Source: Larkinella sp965227735 (lineage in GTDB: Bacteria > Bacteroidota > Bacteroidia > Cytophagales > Spirosomataceae). Taken from it: 64,000 bases of DNA. The notes below the pieces were generated by a model. It did not search any database and was not told the origin of the DNA. It saw only the letters and a list, made by a program, of their open reading frames with translations. This document shows positions 17,137 through 26,023 of the stretch, one piece after another. Made by a program: the position numbers and the translations under genes. Within the stretch, counting starts at the first letter, position 1, and each line of letters starts with the position of its first letter. Location: NCBI RefSeq assembly GCF_965227735.1, contig NZ_OZ245776.1, forward strand, positions 3,100,001 to 3,164,000. The letters run 5' to 3'.

Positions 17137-17544
17137 AATTAGCTAGGTTAACAAAGTACGTTAAAGATGGATAGTTGAACACGTCCATTGTCATGCAAAC
17201 CCGGAGCGTTGGACGGCCGGACACTGGCCGCTTCGCCGAACCGCCCTCCGCAACCGGGCGCATGACAATGACTGATCATCCGGAGTTGCTCCGGATTCAG
17301 TGCTTTGTCCGAGATTTCTGGTACGGTTTTGATCCGAATGGACAACGCAATGCCCAGCCGACCAGATCGTCGGTAATTGGTTTGATTAAGGCTAAACGGA
17401 ATGGTTGAACTGCCCTGAATTTCTCAGGCAGTGAATCCGGACCCTCCCTGCTCCATGCAGGAAATGCGTGATCCGGTCAGGGCTTTCCGGTAGTGCGGCC
17501 AGCGGATTGCCCTATAGAAAGAAAGAAGTCACTGTGGTTTGTCG
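17137..17544 (-). ncRNA. Long structured 5' leader of the susC operon (candidate cis-regulatory RNA)
   Basis: From the promoter at 17551-17581 to the susC ATG there are about 400 nt with no gene but several stable stems. They include a perfect 8-bp stem with a 3-nt loop (17278-17296), an 11-bp arm pair CATTGTCATGC (17187-17197 with 17260-17270) extended by a CCGG pairing, a 9-bp stem with one bulge around 17410-17433, and CCTGC/GCAGG near 17448-17462. None ends in a U-run, so they are not simple terminators. I find no match to SAM, TPP or cobalamin riboswitch cores. A riboswitch or RNA thermometer role is inference. Confidence 0.4.
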
Positions 17545-17550
17545 ATAAAT

Positions 17551-17581
17551 CAAAAGTAAGCAAAACAATATATTTGCCAAA
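17551..17581 (-). promoter_or_regulatory. Bacteroidota promoter of the susC operon
   Basis: Read on the minus strand, TTTG (17578-17581) is followed after 19 nt by TACTTTTG (17551-17558). Both boxes and the spacing match the -33/-7 consensus TTTG-N19-TAnnTTTG. The region around is AT-rich. It places the start of transcription near 17544. Confidence 0.7.
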
Positions 17582-17683
17582 TTAAATTGTCACTTTTTTA
17601 AGTATATACGTACAAAATTTTCAAAAAAATATCATTTGCCAAATGTGCCCATTGGTAACGCAAAATTATTTCTCTTTAAAATC

Positions 17684-17782
17684 CAATAGACAGGAGCCCG
17701 GATTGGACGGATACAACGGATTAAAACAGATTTTATCCGTGGACATCTGTTGCATCCGTTCCATCCGCGTCCCTGTCTATTG
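17684..17782. repeat. Long imperfect palindrome at the 3' end of the S9 peptidase gene
   Basis: Outer arms CAATAGACAGG (17684-17694) and CCTGTCTATTG (17772-17782) are perfect. Between them are partly paired ATCCGTT/AACGGAT and ACAGAT/ATCTGT words. The peptidase TAG stop (17777-17779) lies inside the right arm. It probably ends transcription of the peptidase gene. Confidence 0.75.
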
Positions 17783-20050
17783 CCGGTTGTTCTTTTCGCC
17801 GATATACCGCTCGAAGAACTCGTAAATCCGCAACATCCGGTCAATCCGCTGGCGAACGTTCCCCGACCGGCTCATCTCGTGCGTACCGCCGGGCATCCTG
17901 ACATACTCGACCGGGCGGCCCAGTATTTTCAGACTTTTGTAGAGCATTTCACTCTGGATTACGCCCGTTCGCAGGTCGTTTTCACCGTGTTTGATCAACA
18001 GGGGCGTTTTGATGTTTTCGACAAACGTGTACGGCGAATTGGCTTCCAGCACGTCTGCGGTCTGTTTCTGCCACGGATAGCCCCCGAAATAGTTCGGAAC
18101 CAGCCGCCAGGCGTTACCTTCGCCCATGAAAGTCGTGAGGTCATACACCCCGCGCTGCGAAAAAGCCGCCTTGAAGCGGTTGTCGTGGGCCACAATCCAG
18201 GCCGTCAGATAGCCCGCATACGAACCGCCCGTAATCACCTGCCGACTCGTATCGACCCAGGCTTCTTTGGCGGCATCGGTCGCGGCTGCCAGCACATCTT
18301 CGGTCGGGCCGGTTCCCCAGTCTTTGACGTTGGCGCGCTGAAAATCAATCCCGTAGCCGCCCGACCCCCGCGGGTTGGCATACACCACGCCGTAGCCCTG
18401 CGAACAGAAATACTGAAATTCGTGCCACATCGACGCTTCGCCGGGTCCCCACATCGCCGTTGGGCCACCGTGCATGTTGAGCAGCAAGGGGTATTTCTTA
18501 TTGGAAGCGGACGCGTCGTTTGCCGCCATCGCCGTGGGCTTCATAATCCAGTACTCGACCGTCTGCCCTTTCGAATTTTTGTAAGTCCGTTTTTCCGGAA
18601 AACTCAACGTTTTTCCGGCCACCCAGTCGTTGTGATTGCTCAGTTTCACCGCATTGGCCGTAAGCGGTTTTTGCGTCGTAGCACCCGTAAAAGCTGCCAT
18701 ATACAATTCCGACGGATTGGCAACGGCGGTTTTGGCAAACACCACCTGATCACCCGCCAGATCGAAGGCCGTGATCCCGCTGTCGAAATCCGACAATTGC
18801 GTTACCTGCTTCGTAGCCGGGTCAAGCCGGTAGAGCGGCACCCCGCCGTTCGATGATGCCGTAAAAAATACCGCATAGGCCGTGGTTGCGGGGCCTTTTT
18901 TCTTTTTCGGACCCGGCACCGCTCCCCATTTCAGATTGCCAGCCGCCCGGTCGAAAGCAACCACCTGCAAATCAGAAACCGACGTGCCGTTCAGGGCGGC
19001 TATGGCAAGCTGCCCCGCGTTAACGCCCTGTGCAGCATTCGTCAGCAAAACCAACTGACGACCATCGGGCGAAACCGAGGGTGAGAAATACGTTTTTCCG
19101 GCTTCCGACAGCAGGCTGATCCGTTTGCCCGAGCCATCGGCCGCCAGCCAGATTAGCGCGGCATCCTGCTCGCGGTCAGGGTGGCGGAGCGTATCGCGGT
19201 CGGTCACGGCCAGAATCCCTAGGCCGTCGGGCATCCAGACCGGAGCCTGGAACGAATAAAAACCGTGCGTCAAGGGTTTCGGCGTCGCGTTTTCTTTGAC
19301 CTCGACTGCATACAGGTGGGTAAAGCTCAGCTCGGGTTCGGTGGTCGATTCGCCCTGAAAATTGAGCCGGTTGATGACTTTCGCTTTTTTATCCTCCACA
19401 TCCTTGTTCAGATAGGCCCGGATTTCGGCCAGTGATCCGTCGGGATTTGCCTTCACGGTTTTGTCCGGTTTGATAAACTCATTGGTGGCGAAACCCGGTT
19501 TTTCCAACGACCAGGCCGGCACGGTTTTCCCCCGGTTCAGCAGCGAGTCTTTCAAAATGTCGGACAATGAGGCACTGGCCGTAAACAAAATCCGTTTGCC
19601 ATCCGGCGACCATTGCGGACTGGAAGCCCCGTAGCTCAGTTTGGTTAACTGCCAGGCTTCGCCCCCATCGAGCGGCATCACAAAAATCTGAGATTTGCCT
19701 TTCACCGTCCGCACAAACGCAATCGACTTGCCATCGGGCGACCAGTCGGGCTGCCGGGCGCTTTCGCTGCCGTGGGTCAACGCTTTGGGATCGCCGGACG
19801 ATGCGTCGCTACGCTTTAAGCCGGCTACATAAATATGGGTCTTATACTCATATTCATCTTTCTTCTCGGCGTCCGGTTCAATCGTCGTCAGTGTGTAAAC
19901 CGCCTGTTGGCCATCGGGCGAGGTTTTGACGCCCCCAACCTGCCGGATGCGGGTCAGGTCGGTCACGGTAATCTTCTGTTTGCCGGTTTGGGCGTGGGCG
20001 TGCGGAAACAACAGCCCGAAAGCGGCTGCGAGGAGGAAAAGTTTCTTCAT
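17777..20050 (-). CDS. S9-family serine peptidase (acylaminoacyl/dipeptidyl peptidase type)
   Basis: The 757-residue protein has a signal peptide ending near HAHA, an N-terminal beta-propeller with WSPDGK repeats (PDWSPDGKSIAFVR, PQWSPDGKRILFTA, SPSVSPDGRQLVLLT) and a C-terminal alpha/beta-hydrolase domain. The catalytic triad is visible: Ser in GGSYAGY, Asp in HGENDLRTG and His in MPGGTHEM; MHGGPTAMWG forms the oxyanion region. Such enzymes cleave short peptides after the propeller filters out folded proteins. A periplasmic location is inferred from the signal. With the S46 dipeptidyl-peptidase 2 kb upstream, it suggests a peptide-scavenging set. Confidence 0.92.
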   Translation of the reverse strand: MKKLFLLAAAFGLLFPHAHAQTGKQKITVTDLTRIRQVGGVKTSPDGQQAVYTLTTIEPDAEKKDEYEYKTHIYVAGLKRSDASSGDPKALTHGSESARQPDWSPDGKSIAFVRTVKGKSQIFVMPLDGGEAWQLTKLSYGASSPQWSPDGKRILFTASASLSDILKDSLLNRGKTVPAWSLEKPGFATNEFIKPDKTVKANPDGSLAEIRAYLNKDVEDKKAKVINRLNFQGESTTEPELSFTHLYAVEVKENATPKPLTHGFYSFQAPVWMPDGLGILAVTDRDTLRHPDREQDAALIWLAADGSGKRISLLSEAGKTYFSPSVSPDGRQLVLLTNAAQGVNAGQLAIAALNGTSVSDLQVVAFDRAAGNLKWGAVPGPKKKKGPATTAYAVFFTASSNGGVPLYRLDPATKQVTQLSDFDSGITAFDLAGDQVVFAKTAVANPSELYMAAFTGATTQKPLTANAVKLSNHNDWVAGKTLSFPEKRTYKNSKGQTVEYWIMKPTAMAANDASASNKKYPLLLNMHGGPTAMWGPGEASMWHEFQYFCSQGYGVVYANPRGSGGYGIDFQRANVKDWGTGPTEDVLAAATDAAKEAWVDTSRQVITGGSYAGYLTAWIVAHDNRFKAAFSQRGVYDLTTFMGEGNAWRLVPNYFGGYPWQKQTADVLEANSPYTFVENIKTPLLIKHGENDLRTGVIQSEMLYKSLKILGRPVEYVRMPGGTHEMSRSGNVRQRIDRMLRIYEFFERYIGEKNNRQ

Positions 20051-20106
20051 GAGTTTGTTTCTGAATGACTCCCGAAGATAACAAAAAGCCGATCTCTACC
20101 AACACC

Positions 20107-20545
20107 CCAAAGCCTGAAAGGCTTGCATCACTAGCCCCGGATAACATCCGGGGAGGACGGTATCACAACGGGGATGGCATTACCCCAACGGGACGGCGTA
20201 TCCCAACGGAGTTATCCCATCGGGACATGATTCAACCCTTTCAGGGTTGGGACGCATTCGGAATGTGCGGATGTGCCCCGGCCTGCGGCCGGGGCTAATG
20301 ATAGAAAGCCTTTCAGGCTTGTTTCTGATTGCCCCGATATAACGAAAATAGCCTGAAAGGCTTACATCACTAGCCCCGGATAACATCCGGGGAGGGCGTT
20401 ACCCGACGGGGGTGTTATCCCACGGGAGGGTGTTACCCAACGGGGACGGCGTTGTCCCAACGGGGACGGCGTTGTCCCAACGGGGACGGCGTTATTCCAA
20501 CGGGGGGTGTTATCCAACGGGGAGGGCGTTATTCCAACGGGGAAT
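20107..20545. repeat. Complex intergenic repeat: three hairpin cores plus 20-bp tandem repeats
   Basis: The core AGCCTGAAAGGCTT ... CCCCGGATAACATCCGGGG occurs near 20112-20155 and 20351-20393 in the same orientation, and inverted near 20275-20320 (CCCCGGCCTGCGGCCGGGG ... AAGCCTTTCAGGCTT). From about 20393 to 20541 follow degenerate 20-bp units of the form CAACGGGGACGGCGTTGTCC, the clearest copies being at 20438, 20458, 20478. The block separates two minus-strand genes and stops right at the stop codon of the molybdopterin oxidoreductase. There are no unique spacers, so it is not CRISPR. Confidence 0.85.
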
Positions 20546-21352
20546 CTACAACCCGACATGGTAATCATACCCGCGTTCGGCCCAGAAGTCGCGGGGGCGC
20601 TCGTCGCTGAACCAGAGACTGCCGATGCGTTTCAGGTTTTTGACCCCATATTTCACCGGAATAATCAGACGCAGGGGCGCGCCGTGCGGATCAGTAAGCG
20701 GCTCGCCGTTCATTTCGTAAGCCAGAATCGTTTGCGGATGCAGGGCGCTGGGTGTGTCGATGCCGACGTAATAGCCACCATCGGGTGTTTTCATGCCGAC
20801 GTACGGATACCATTCGTCCGAGCCGTCTTTCTGTCCCAACTGGTATTTTTTGGCAAATTCGGCAAAAGTCACCCCGCCCCAGTGTTGAATCTGGCTCCAG
20901 CCTTCGATGCACTTGAACTCAAAAATAATCTCCTGTTTCGGCAACGCTTTTAGTTCGTCGAGCGAAATTAACAGGGCTTTCCGGTCCGGTTGCTCCACTT
21001 TCAATCGCCAGGCGTCTTTATCGATCGCGCTCCGCAAACCGTCTCTGCCATTCACCCGCACGTTTTTGACCGCCCAGTCTTTCGGGAAAGTCGGAGCCAG
21101 ATTCGCGTTGCTGAAATAGCCGTTGGCCACGTCCTCATTCACCTTCAAAACCTCACGGAATACCTTTGGCAACCCGGCTTCTTTGGGCTGGATTTTAATC
21201 CATTTCCAGAGGCTAAAGGGAATAACACCGGCCAGACCGAACCATGCGAACGCTTTCAGCGTCCGGCGACGAATCTGCTGCTCCGAGGTCAGCTCTTCGC
21301 GATGCGGCTTTTTTTCAGGAAGTTTTTCTTCAATATCATCAACTGTTGCCAT
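20546..21352 (-). CDS. Molybdopterin-dependent oxidoreductase, sulfite-oxidase/MsrP fold
   Basis: The 268-residue protein has a single membrane segment near the N-terminus (about residues 34-51) followed by a sulfite-oxidase-type molybdopterin domain. The molybdenum ligand is Cys148 in FKCIEGWS. Other family segments are WGGVTFAEF, HPQTILAYEMNGEPL, DPHGAPLRLIIPVKYG and NLKRIGSLWFS. It lacks the twin-arginine pair of MsrP-type enzymes but has RRRTLKAFAWFGL at residues 28-40, which may serve as a signal anchor. The cytochrome b561-type gene begins upstream on the same strand with a 16-nt gap, so it probably supplies electrons. Substrate (sulfite, methionine sulfoxide or other) cannot be told. 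Confidence 0.87.
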   Translation of the reverse strand: MATVDDIEEKLPEKKPHREELTSEQQIRRRTLKAFAWFGLAGVIPFSLWKWIKIQPKEAGLPKVFREVLKVNEDVANGYFSNANLAPTFPKDWAVKNVRVNGRDGLRSAIDKDAWRLKVEQPDRKALLISLDELKALPKQEIIFEFKCIEGWSQIQHWGGVTFAEFAKKYQLGQKDGSDEWYPYVGMKTPDGGYYVGIDTPSALHPQTILAYEMNGEPLTDPHGAPLRLIIPVKYGVKNLKRIGSLWFSDERPRDFWAERGYDYHVGL

Positions 21353-21368
21353 AACGGTTTGGGGTCAG

Positions 21369-22061
21369 TTAGGCCGGGGTGGTTGGGGCCGGTGGTGTTT
21401 TTTCTGGCAACTTCTTTTCGACTTCGAAACCGGTCACCATCGCCTGAAAATTGTTCCAGCCCGCCCGGGCGACCTGCAATAGATGGATCACGAAAAACAA
21501 AACGTAGCCGATGGTCAGAATGAAATGCCACATCCGGGCGTTCTCGTAGCCGCCCGTTAAAGTCGTCAGTTCCGAAAACTGCGTGGGTTTGTAAATCGCC
21601 AAACCGGTCAGCAGCGATCCCACGCCCATCAAAAGAATAGCCGTGTACGCAATCCGCTGCGCGCCGTTGTATTTTACCTGCGGAGGAGCGGTTTTTCGGA
21701 TTCCCAAATCGTGCAGCACCACCTGTCCGGCTTCCCGAAACGACCGTCGGTTGGGGAGCAGAAACCGCCATTCACCCGAAACAAAGGTGTAGAGAACGTA
21801 CAGAAACCCGTTGATGGTGAACAGCCACATGAACACAAAATGCCACGACATGCCCTCGGCCAGCCGCCGACGCAGGTTCAGGGCCTGAATAAACCAGTTC
21901 GGGAAAAACTTAAACAGAACTGTATCGCCAATCTGGATTTTATAAGGCTGGTAGGCCCAGTAAATCAGCAATCCGCTCCAGATCATGACGAACAGGATTG
22001 GGAAGTTGATCCAGTGAAACCACCGGATCGCCAGCGGGTGTTTGTGGACGATGCGCTTCAT
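21369..22061 (-). CDS. Cytochrome b561-type membrane protein
   Basis: The 230-residue protein has four membrane segments and the histidines expected to bind two b hemes: RWFHW (residue 16), MSWHFVFMW, MWHFILTIGY and FFVIHLLQ. The fold resembles the thiosulfate-reductase or formate-dehydrogenase gamma-type cytochrome b that feeds electrons to or from a periplasmic molybdoenzyme. The C-terminus is a Pro-rich tail. Its ATG overlaps the stop of the S46 peptidase gene by an ATGA, so its translation is probably coupled to that gene. It is followed by the molybdopterin oxidoreductase, its likely partner. Confidence 0.85.
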   Translation of the reverse strand: MKRIVHKHPLAIRWFHWINFPILFVMIWSGLLIYWAYQPYKIQIGDTVLFKFFPNWFIQALNLRRRLAEGMSWHFVFMWLFTINGFLYVLYTFVSGEWRFLLPNRRSFREAGQVVLHDLGIRKTAPPQVKYNGAQRIAYTAILLMGVGSLLTGLAIYKPTQFSELTTLTGGYENARMWHFILTIGYVLFFVIHLLQVARAGWNNFQAMVTGFEVEKKLPEKTPPAPTTPA

Positions 22062-24211
22062 TTTCCAACGAGTTCTTTCACCAGCCGATCCGCTTTGTAG
22101 ATGTAGCGCATGGCAGCCACAATGGCTCCCGTATTGACCGAAACCGTGCGGTTTTTATCGGGAACAAAAATGAAACTCCCCGGCAGACTTTCCATGTTGC
22201 CGTCGAAAGCCAGCCCCACGGCTTCGCGGTTTTTGTTGATCAGCGGACTACCCGAATTGCCGCCGATGATGTCGTTTGTGGACACAAAACACATCGACTG
22301 CCGCAGCAATTCGGCCGGGGGAGCCAGCCAGCGTTTGGGCAAGGCCCACGGAAATTTGCCGTTGAAGGAATAATACCGGTCGTATAGTCCGGCAAAAGTG
22401 GTTTGATACGGTGCGACGGTTCCGTTGTACGGAAATCCTTTCACAATGCCATCGTTGATCCGCAGCGAAAACGTCGCGTCGGGCGGAATTCCGGTTCCGT
22501 AGACTTCATACAACAGCCGCCCCAGGTTACTTCGCAACACCGTCTGCCGACCGGTAATGGCCTTCACGGCGGCTGATGCCTGCTGGTAGCGCGGCACCGA
22601 AATGCGCGAAAGCGCTAGCAACGGATCGTTGTCGGCGCTGATGGCCGCCGGGCCTTTCGTCACCAGATCATTCACGTAGCCCTGGTCGTTCAGTTTCGTA
22701 TTGTTCATCAAATAGGCAGCCGCTTCCTTAGGCGATTTGCCATTCAAAGCCGCTTTGATGTAGGGATCATCGTTGCCCAAAGCCGCCTGGGCTTCGGTCA
22801 GGTGAGCCGCCAGATAGGCTTCTTCCAGCGCCCGGTCGGTCAATTTAGGGGTTTGCAGCAACTCTTTGATCTGCTCCGCCCGGCCGGGATTCTGGCGGGC
22901 CACATCGGCATATGTAATTAGCAAATGGGCAAAAACCAGCAAATCACCCCGCGCCAGCTCGCTGGGCGACAAGTACGTATTGTCCTTGTAGTATTTCCGA
23001 AGATCGCCCACATTGGTGGCAATATTGTCCCAGAGTTTCAGGTTGATATCGACCTTCGACCCCGTAGTGCCATTGGCCGCGTCGCTCTTCTGGCCGGAAC
23101 CCGTACTCATTTTCGCCTGTCCGCGCCCGCCTTCCAGCCGCTGGGCGTCGGCTTTGAACTGCTGCTCGAAAGCGCCTTTCCGGGCAAGCAAATACGGGTC
23201 GCGCAAGCCTTCCAACTGACCACCGTAGGCTTTCAGGCTGTTTTCAAAACTAAAAATTTCATTCTGGATGCTGTCGCTTTTCGCCGTGGCATTGTAGATC
23301 TGCAAGGCATCGGCGCGGTTGCGGAGCAGTTGCAGAACATACGGTATTTTCAGGTCGCGGTCGAATTCCAGTTCGGCCACGGTTTTCAGTCGCTCGGTGC
23401 TGCCCGGATTTCCGGTTACAAAAACCGGCTCGTTTTCCTTGATTCCGTTGGGATTGAACTTAAAGAAGTGCGTGGTTTTCAGCGGTTTCCCGTTGTCATA
23501 AACCCGGAAAAACGAGAAATCCAGCGCGTAGCGCGGATAGGTGAAGTTGTCGGGATCTCCGCCGAAAAACCCGAGTTGCAGTTCGGGCATCAGCACCAGC
23601 CGAACGTCGTTGTAGCGTTTGAAACCATACAGCGAATACCGCCCGCCGTTGTAGAAGGTAATCGTTTGCAGTTCAAGTCCTTTCCATTCCGGCTGACTGC
23701 CAAATTCCTGCTTGATGGTTGCAAATTCCCGCTCGCGCATCTGCAGTTGCTCGGCTTCGGATTTACCGAGTGCCATTGCGGCCTGTACGCGGGTGGTGAT
23801 GTCTTCAATTTTCAGTAGCTGATCAACGTACAGATTTTCTACCTTGCGTTCTTCGGCGAAGGTTTTGGCAAAAAAACCGGTGCTGTTCAGGTCTTCGCCT
23901 TTCCGCTGCACGCCCGTTCCCGACTCCCGCGCGCAGTGGTGGTTGGTCATCACCAGACCATTCGCGGAAACGAACGAAGCCGAGCAGTAGTCGGCAAACC
24001 GCAGCGATGCCAGCCGAACCTCGTCAAACCATTTCTGGTCGGGTGTAAAGCCGTATGTTTTCTGGAAATATTCCTGAGGTGGATTGTCGAACGTCCACAT
24101 CTTGCCCATATCGAACAACCCGGCTTTCACCGTATCGGGATTCAGCGTAGGTTGGGCCGAAACAACAAGAACGTAGATTGAAAAAAGGGCAGTCAGCAGG
24201 AATTTGATCAT
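22058..24211 (-). CDS. S46-family dipeptidyl-peptidase (DPP7-like)
   Basis: The 717-residue protein starts at ATG 24211, giving a clean signal peptide ending VVSAQ; an in-frame ATG at 24247 would add an unneeded leader. S46 enzymes release dipeptides from the N-terminus of peptides in the periplasm. The triad is visible: His in MTNHHCARE (near residue 92), Asp in YALDFSFFRVY and Ser in GGNSGSPLI (near 653). Eighteen residues after the Ser is Gly in LAFDGN; in DPP11 this position is Arg and selects acidic residues, so a DPP7-like preference for hydrophobic residues is expected. The stop overlaps the next gene's start (ATGA), an odd coupling with a cytochrome b. Confidence 0.93.
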   Translation of the reverse strand: MIKFLLTALFSIYVLVVSAQPTLNPDTVKAGLFDMGKMWTFDNPPQEYFQKTYGFTPDQKWFDEVRLASLRFADYCSASFVSANGLVMTNHHCARESGTGVQRKGEDLNSTGFFAKTFAEERKVENLYVDQLLKIEDITTRVQAAMALGKSEAEQLQMREREFATIKQEFGSQPEWKGLELQTITFYNGGRYSLYGFKRYNDVRLVLMPELQLGFFGGDPDNFTYPRYALDFSFFRVYDNGKPLKTTHFFKFNPNGIKENEPVFVTGNPGSTERLKTVAELEFDRDLKIPYVLQLLRNRADALQIYNATAKSDSIQNEIFSFENSLKAYGGQLEGLRDPYLLARKGAFEQQFKADAQRLEGGRGQAKMSTGSGQKSDAANGTTGSKVDINLKLWDNIATNVGDLRKYYKDNTYLSPSELARGDLLVFAHLLITYADVARQNPGRAEQIKELLQTPKLTDRALEEAYLAAHLTEAQAALGNDDPYIKAALNGKSPKEAAAYLMNNTKLNDQGYVNDLVTKGPAAISADNDPLLALSRISVPRYQQASAAVKAITGRQTVLRSNLGRLLYEVYGTGIPPDATFSLRINDGIVKGFPYNGTVAPYQTTFAGLYDRYYSFNGKFPWALPKRWLAPPAELLRQSMCFVSTNDIIGGNSGSPLINKNREAVGLAFDGNMESLPGSFIFVPDKNRTVSVNTGAIVAAMRYIYKADRLVKELVGK

Positions 24212-24284
24212 ATCGTGAACTATGATTATGCAGATTAACAAACTCAACAGAGCCGCGTTTTGTGTTTAATTGTAACCAGCTTAC

Positions 24285-24439
24285 GTGCCAGAGGCACGAC
24301 ATGTTTGTAGAAATAGCAAGTGACTAATCCCATGTCCCGCGTGCCTTTAGGTACGCAATAGCTCTGGTGGTCGCGTACCTAAAGGCACGCAGAGATAGTC
24401 GGAGCTATTCCTTCTACAAACATGTCGTGCCTCTGGCAC
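24285..24439. repeat. Nested double palindrome
   Basis: Outer arms of 28 nt (24285-24312 and 24412-24439) are exact reverse complements. Inside lie a second exact pair of 18-nt arms, GCGTGCCTTTAGGTACGC (24339-24356) and its complement (24373-24390). The whole 155-bp unit fills most of the gap between the S46 peptidase and NADH dehydrogenase genes. No ORF or TIR-flanked transposase is present. It looks like a non-coding mobile repeat of the REP/MITE kind. Confidence 0.9.
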
Positions 24440-24546
24440 TTAACAACATCTATTTCGACCTATTTTGAATCAGGATTGTGCGAATAAACGAATAAACAAG
24501 GTATAAAAATAATCTCAGTTAATCCGTCAATCCGCCTAATCTCGCT

Positions 24547-25893
24547 TCAGGACATTTCATTCTTCATTACAAACTCTTCGGCGTCTTTGTCGTCTTTTCG
24601 AACAAAAGGCCTGATGATCAGCCGGGTACCGCGCTCGTAGGTAAACAGGCGATAAATCCAGTTGCTCAGAACGACCAGTTTACTCCGAAAACCGATCAGG
24701 TAGTAAATATGGACAAACAGCCACGCTACCCACGCAACAAAACCGCTGAGGTGCAGATTGCCCGGCAAATCGGCGACGGCCCGAACGCGGCCAATGATCG
24801 CGAGAGAGCCTTTGTCAAAATAATCAAACTGCGTCATTTCCTCCTTGCGGATCAGTCGGCGCAGGTTTTTCGCCAGGTGCTGACCCTGTTGAATCGCCGG
24901 TTGAGCCACGCCGGGATGCCCGTTCGGCCATTTTTCGCTTTTCATGAAAGCAATGTCGCCGATGGCAAAAATATCACTGTATCCGGCCACCTGATTGAAT
25001 GCATTGACGGTTACGCGGCCACCGCGCACAATGCTTTCTTTCGGCAACCCGTCAATGAGCGCACCCGTAACGCCAGCCGCCCACACCACCGTCTGCGACC
25101 GGATCTGCTCCCCGGTTTTGAGCGTCACCACGTCGCCGTCGTAGGAATCGACCAGGGTTTTCAGCTTGATGATGACGCCCATTTCTTCCAGGTATTTCTG
25201 CGTTTTGGCACTGGCTTCCGGCGACATTGGCGGCAAAACCCGCTCCAGCCCTTCCACCAGGTAAATCTTCATCTTGCTGAAATCCAGACCCGGATAATCG
25301 CCCGGCAGAACGTGTTTGCGCATTTCGGCCAGCGAACCCGCCATCTCAACACCCGTTGGCCCGGCGCCAACAATCACGAAATTCAGTAAACTTTCCCGGT
25401 TTTCGGGATCGACCGTAATGCTGGCCTGCTCAAACGACTGCAGCAACTGGCTGCGGAGGTTCAACGCTTCGGGAATCGTTTTGAGCGAAAAGGAATATTT
25501 CTGAACCTGGTCGTTTCCGAAAAAATTAGCCTTCGTTCCCGTTGCAATCACCAGGTAATCGTAATGCAACTCGCCAATCATCGTCTTCACGGTTTTTGCC
25601 ACCGGATCGACGCCCAGAACGCGCACCAGCCTGAAGTGAAAATCCTCGTATTCTTCGTCGAACATCTTGCGGATTGGTTCGGCAATGGCGTCTGGTTCCA
25701 GCCCGGCCGTGGCCACCTGATACAGCAGCGGCCAGAAACCGTGGTAGTTCTGCTTATCGAACATCACAATCTGAAAATCTTTGCCGTTCAGCTTTTTCAC
25801 CAGATTGAGCCCGCCAAAACCGCCACCGATGACGACCACCCGCGGCTTGGTTGTTTCGGGAATATTGAGCGAGAGCTTATCAAAATTCAGCAT
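24547..25893 (-). CDS. ndh: Type II NADH dehydrogenase (NAD(P)/FAD-dependent oxidoreductase)
   Basis: NDH-2 passes electrons from NADH to quinone without pumping protons. The 448-residue protein has the FAD-binding GGGFGGL near residues 23-29, an active-site GFWPLLYQVATAGLEP segment, the NADH-binding GAGPTGVEMAGSLAEM, AIGDIAFM for the second FAD contact, and VAQPAIQQGQHLAKN. The C-terminal region WVAWLFVHIYYLIGF is hydrophobic and probably holds the protein at the inner membrane. It stands alone on the minus strand, divergent from the first TonB receptor gene. Confidence 0.93.
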   Translation of the reverse strand: MLNFDKLSLNIPETTKPRVVVIGGGFGGLNLVKKLNGKDFQIVMFDKQNYHGFWPLLYQVATAGLEPDAIAEPIRKMFDEEYEDFHFRLVRVLGVDPVAKTVKTMIGELHYDYLVIATGTKANFFGNDQVQKYSFSLKTIPEALNLRSQLLQSFEQASITVDPENRESLLNFVIVGAGPTGVEMAGSLAEMRKHVLPGDYPGLDFSKMKIYLVEGLERVLPPMSPEASAKTQKYLEEMGVIIKLKTLVDSYDGDVVTLKTGEQIRSQTVVWAAGVTGALIDGLPKESIVRGGRVTVNAFNQVAGYSDIFAIGDIAFMKSEKWPNGHPGVAQPAIQQGQHLAKNLRRLIRKEEMTQFDYFDKGSLAIIGRVRAVADLPGNLHLSGFVAWVAWLFVHIYYLIGFRSKLVVLSNWIYRLFTYERGTRLIIRPFVRKDDKDAEEFVMKNEMS

Positions 25894-25915
25894 GATCGTA
25901 GGGTTCTATCGAGTT

Positions 25916-25929
25916 GTTACCTTGGTAAC
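25916..25929. promoter_or_regulatory. Small perfect inverted repeat in a divergent promoter region
   Basis: GTTACCTTGGTAAC lies between the divergent NADH dehydrogenase and TonB receptor genes, 23 nt upstream of the ndh ATG. An operator is possible; no binding protein is known. Confidence 0.25.
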
Positions 25930-26023
25930 TCTTCACCAGCGAAACTGTTAACTTCAGTCTCGGTTATACTTTTTGAATACCTTCTATCGTACTAACAAAG
26001 AATAAGACCATTAGAATGCCTGA

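Noticed and set aside
17137..17544. Known riboswitch classes in the susC leader (SAM, TPP, cobalamin)
   Set aside because: Core sequences for these classes are not found. Only general stems are seen.
20393..20545. Possible CRISPR array
   Set aside because: The 20-bp units are contiguous and degenerate, without unique spacers, and no cas genes are in the window.
24285..24439. Insertion sequence
   Set aside because: No transposase frame and no flanking duplication recognised; the unit is only 155 bp.
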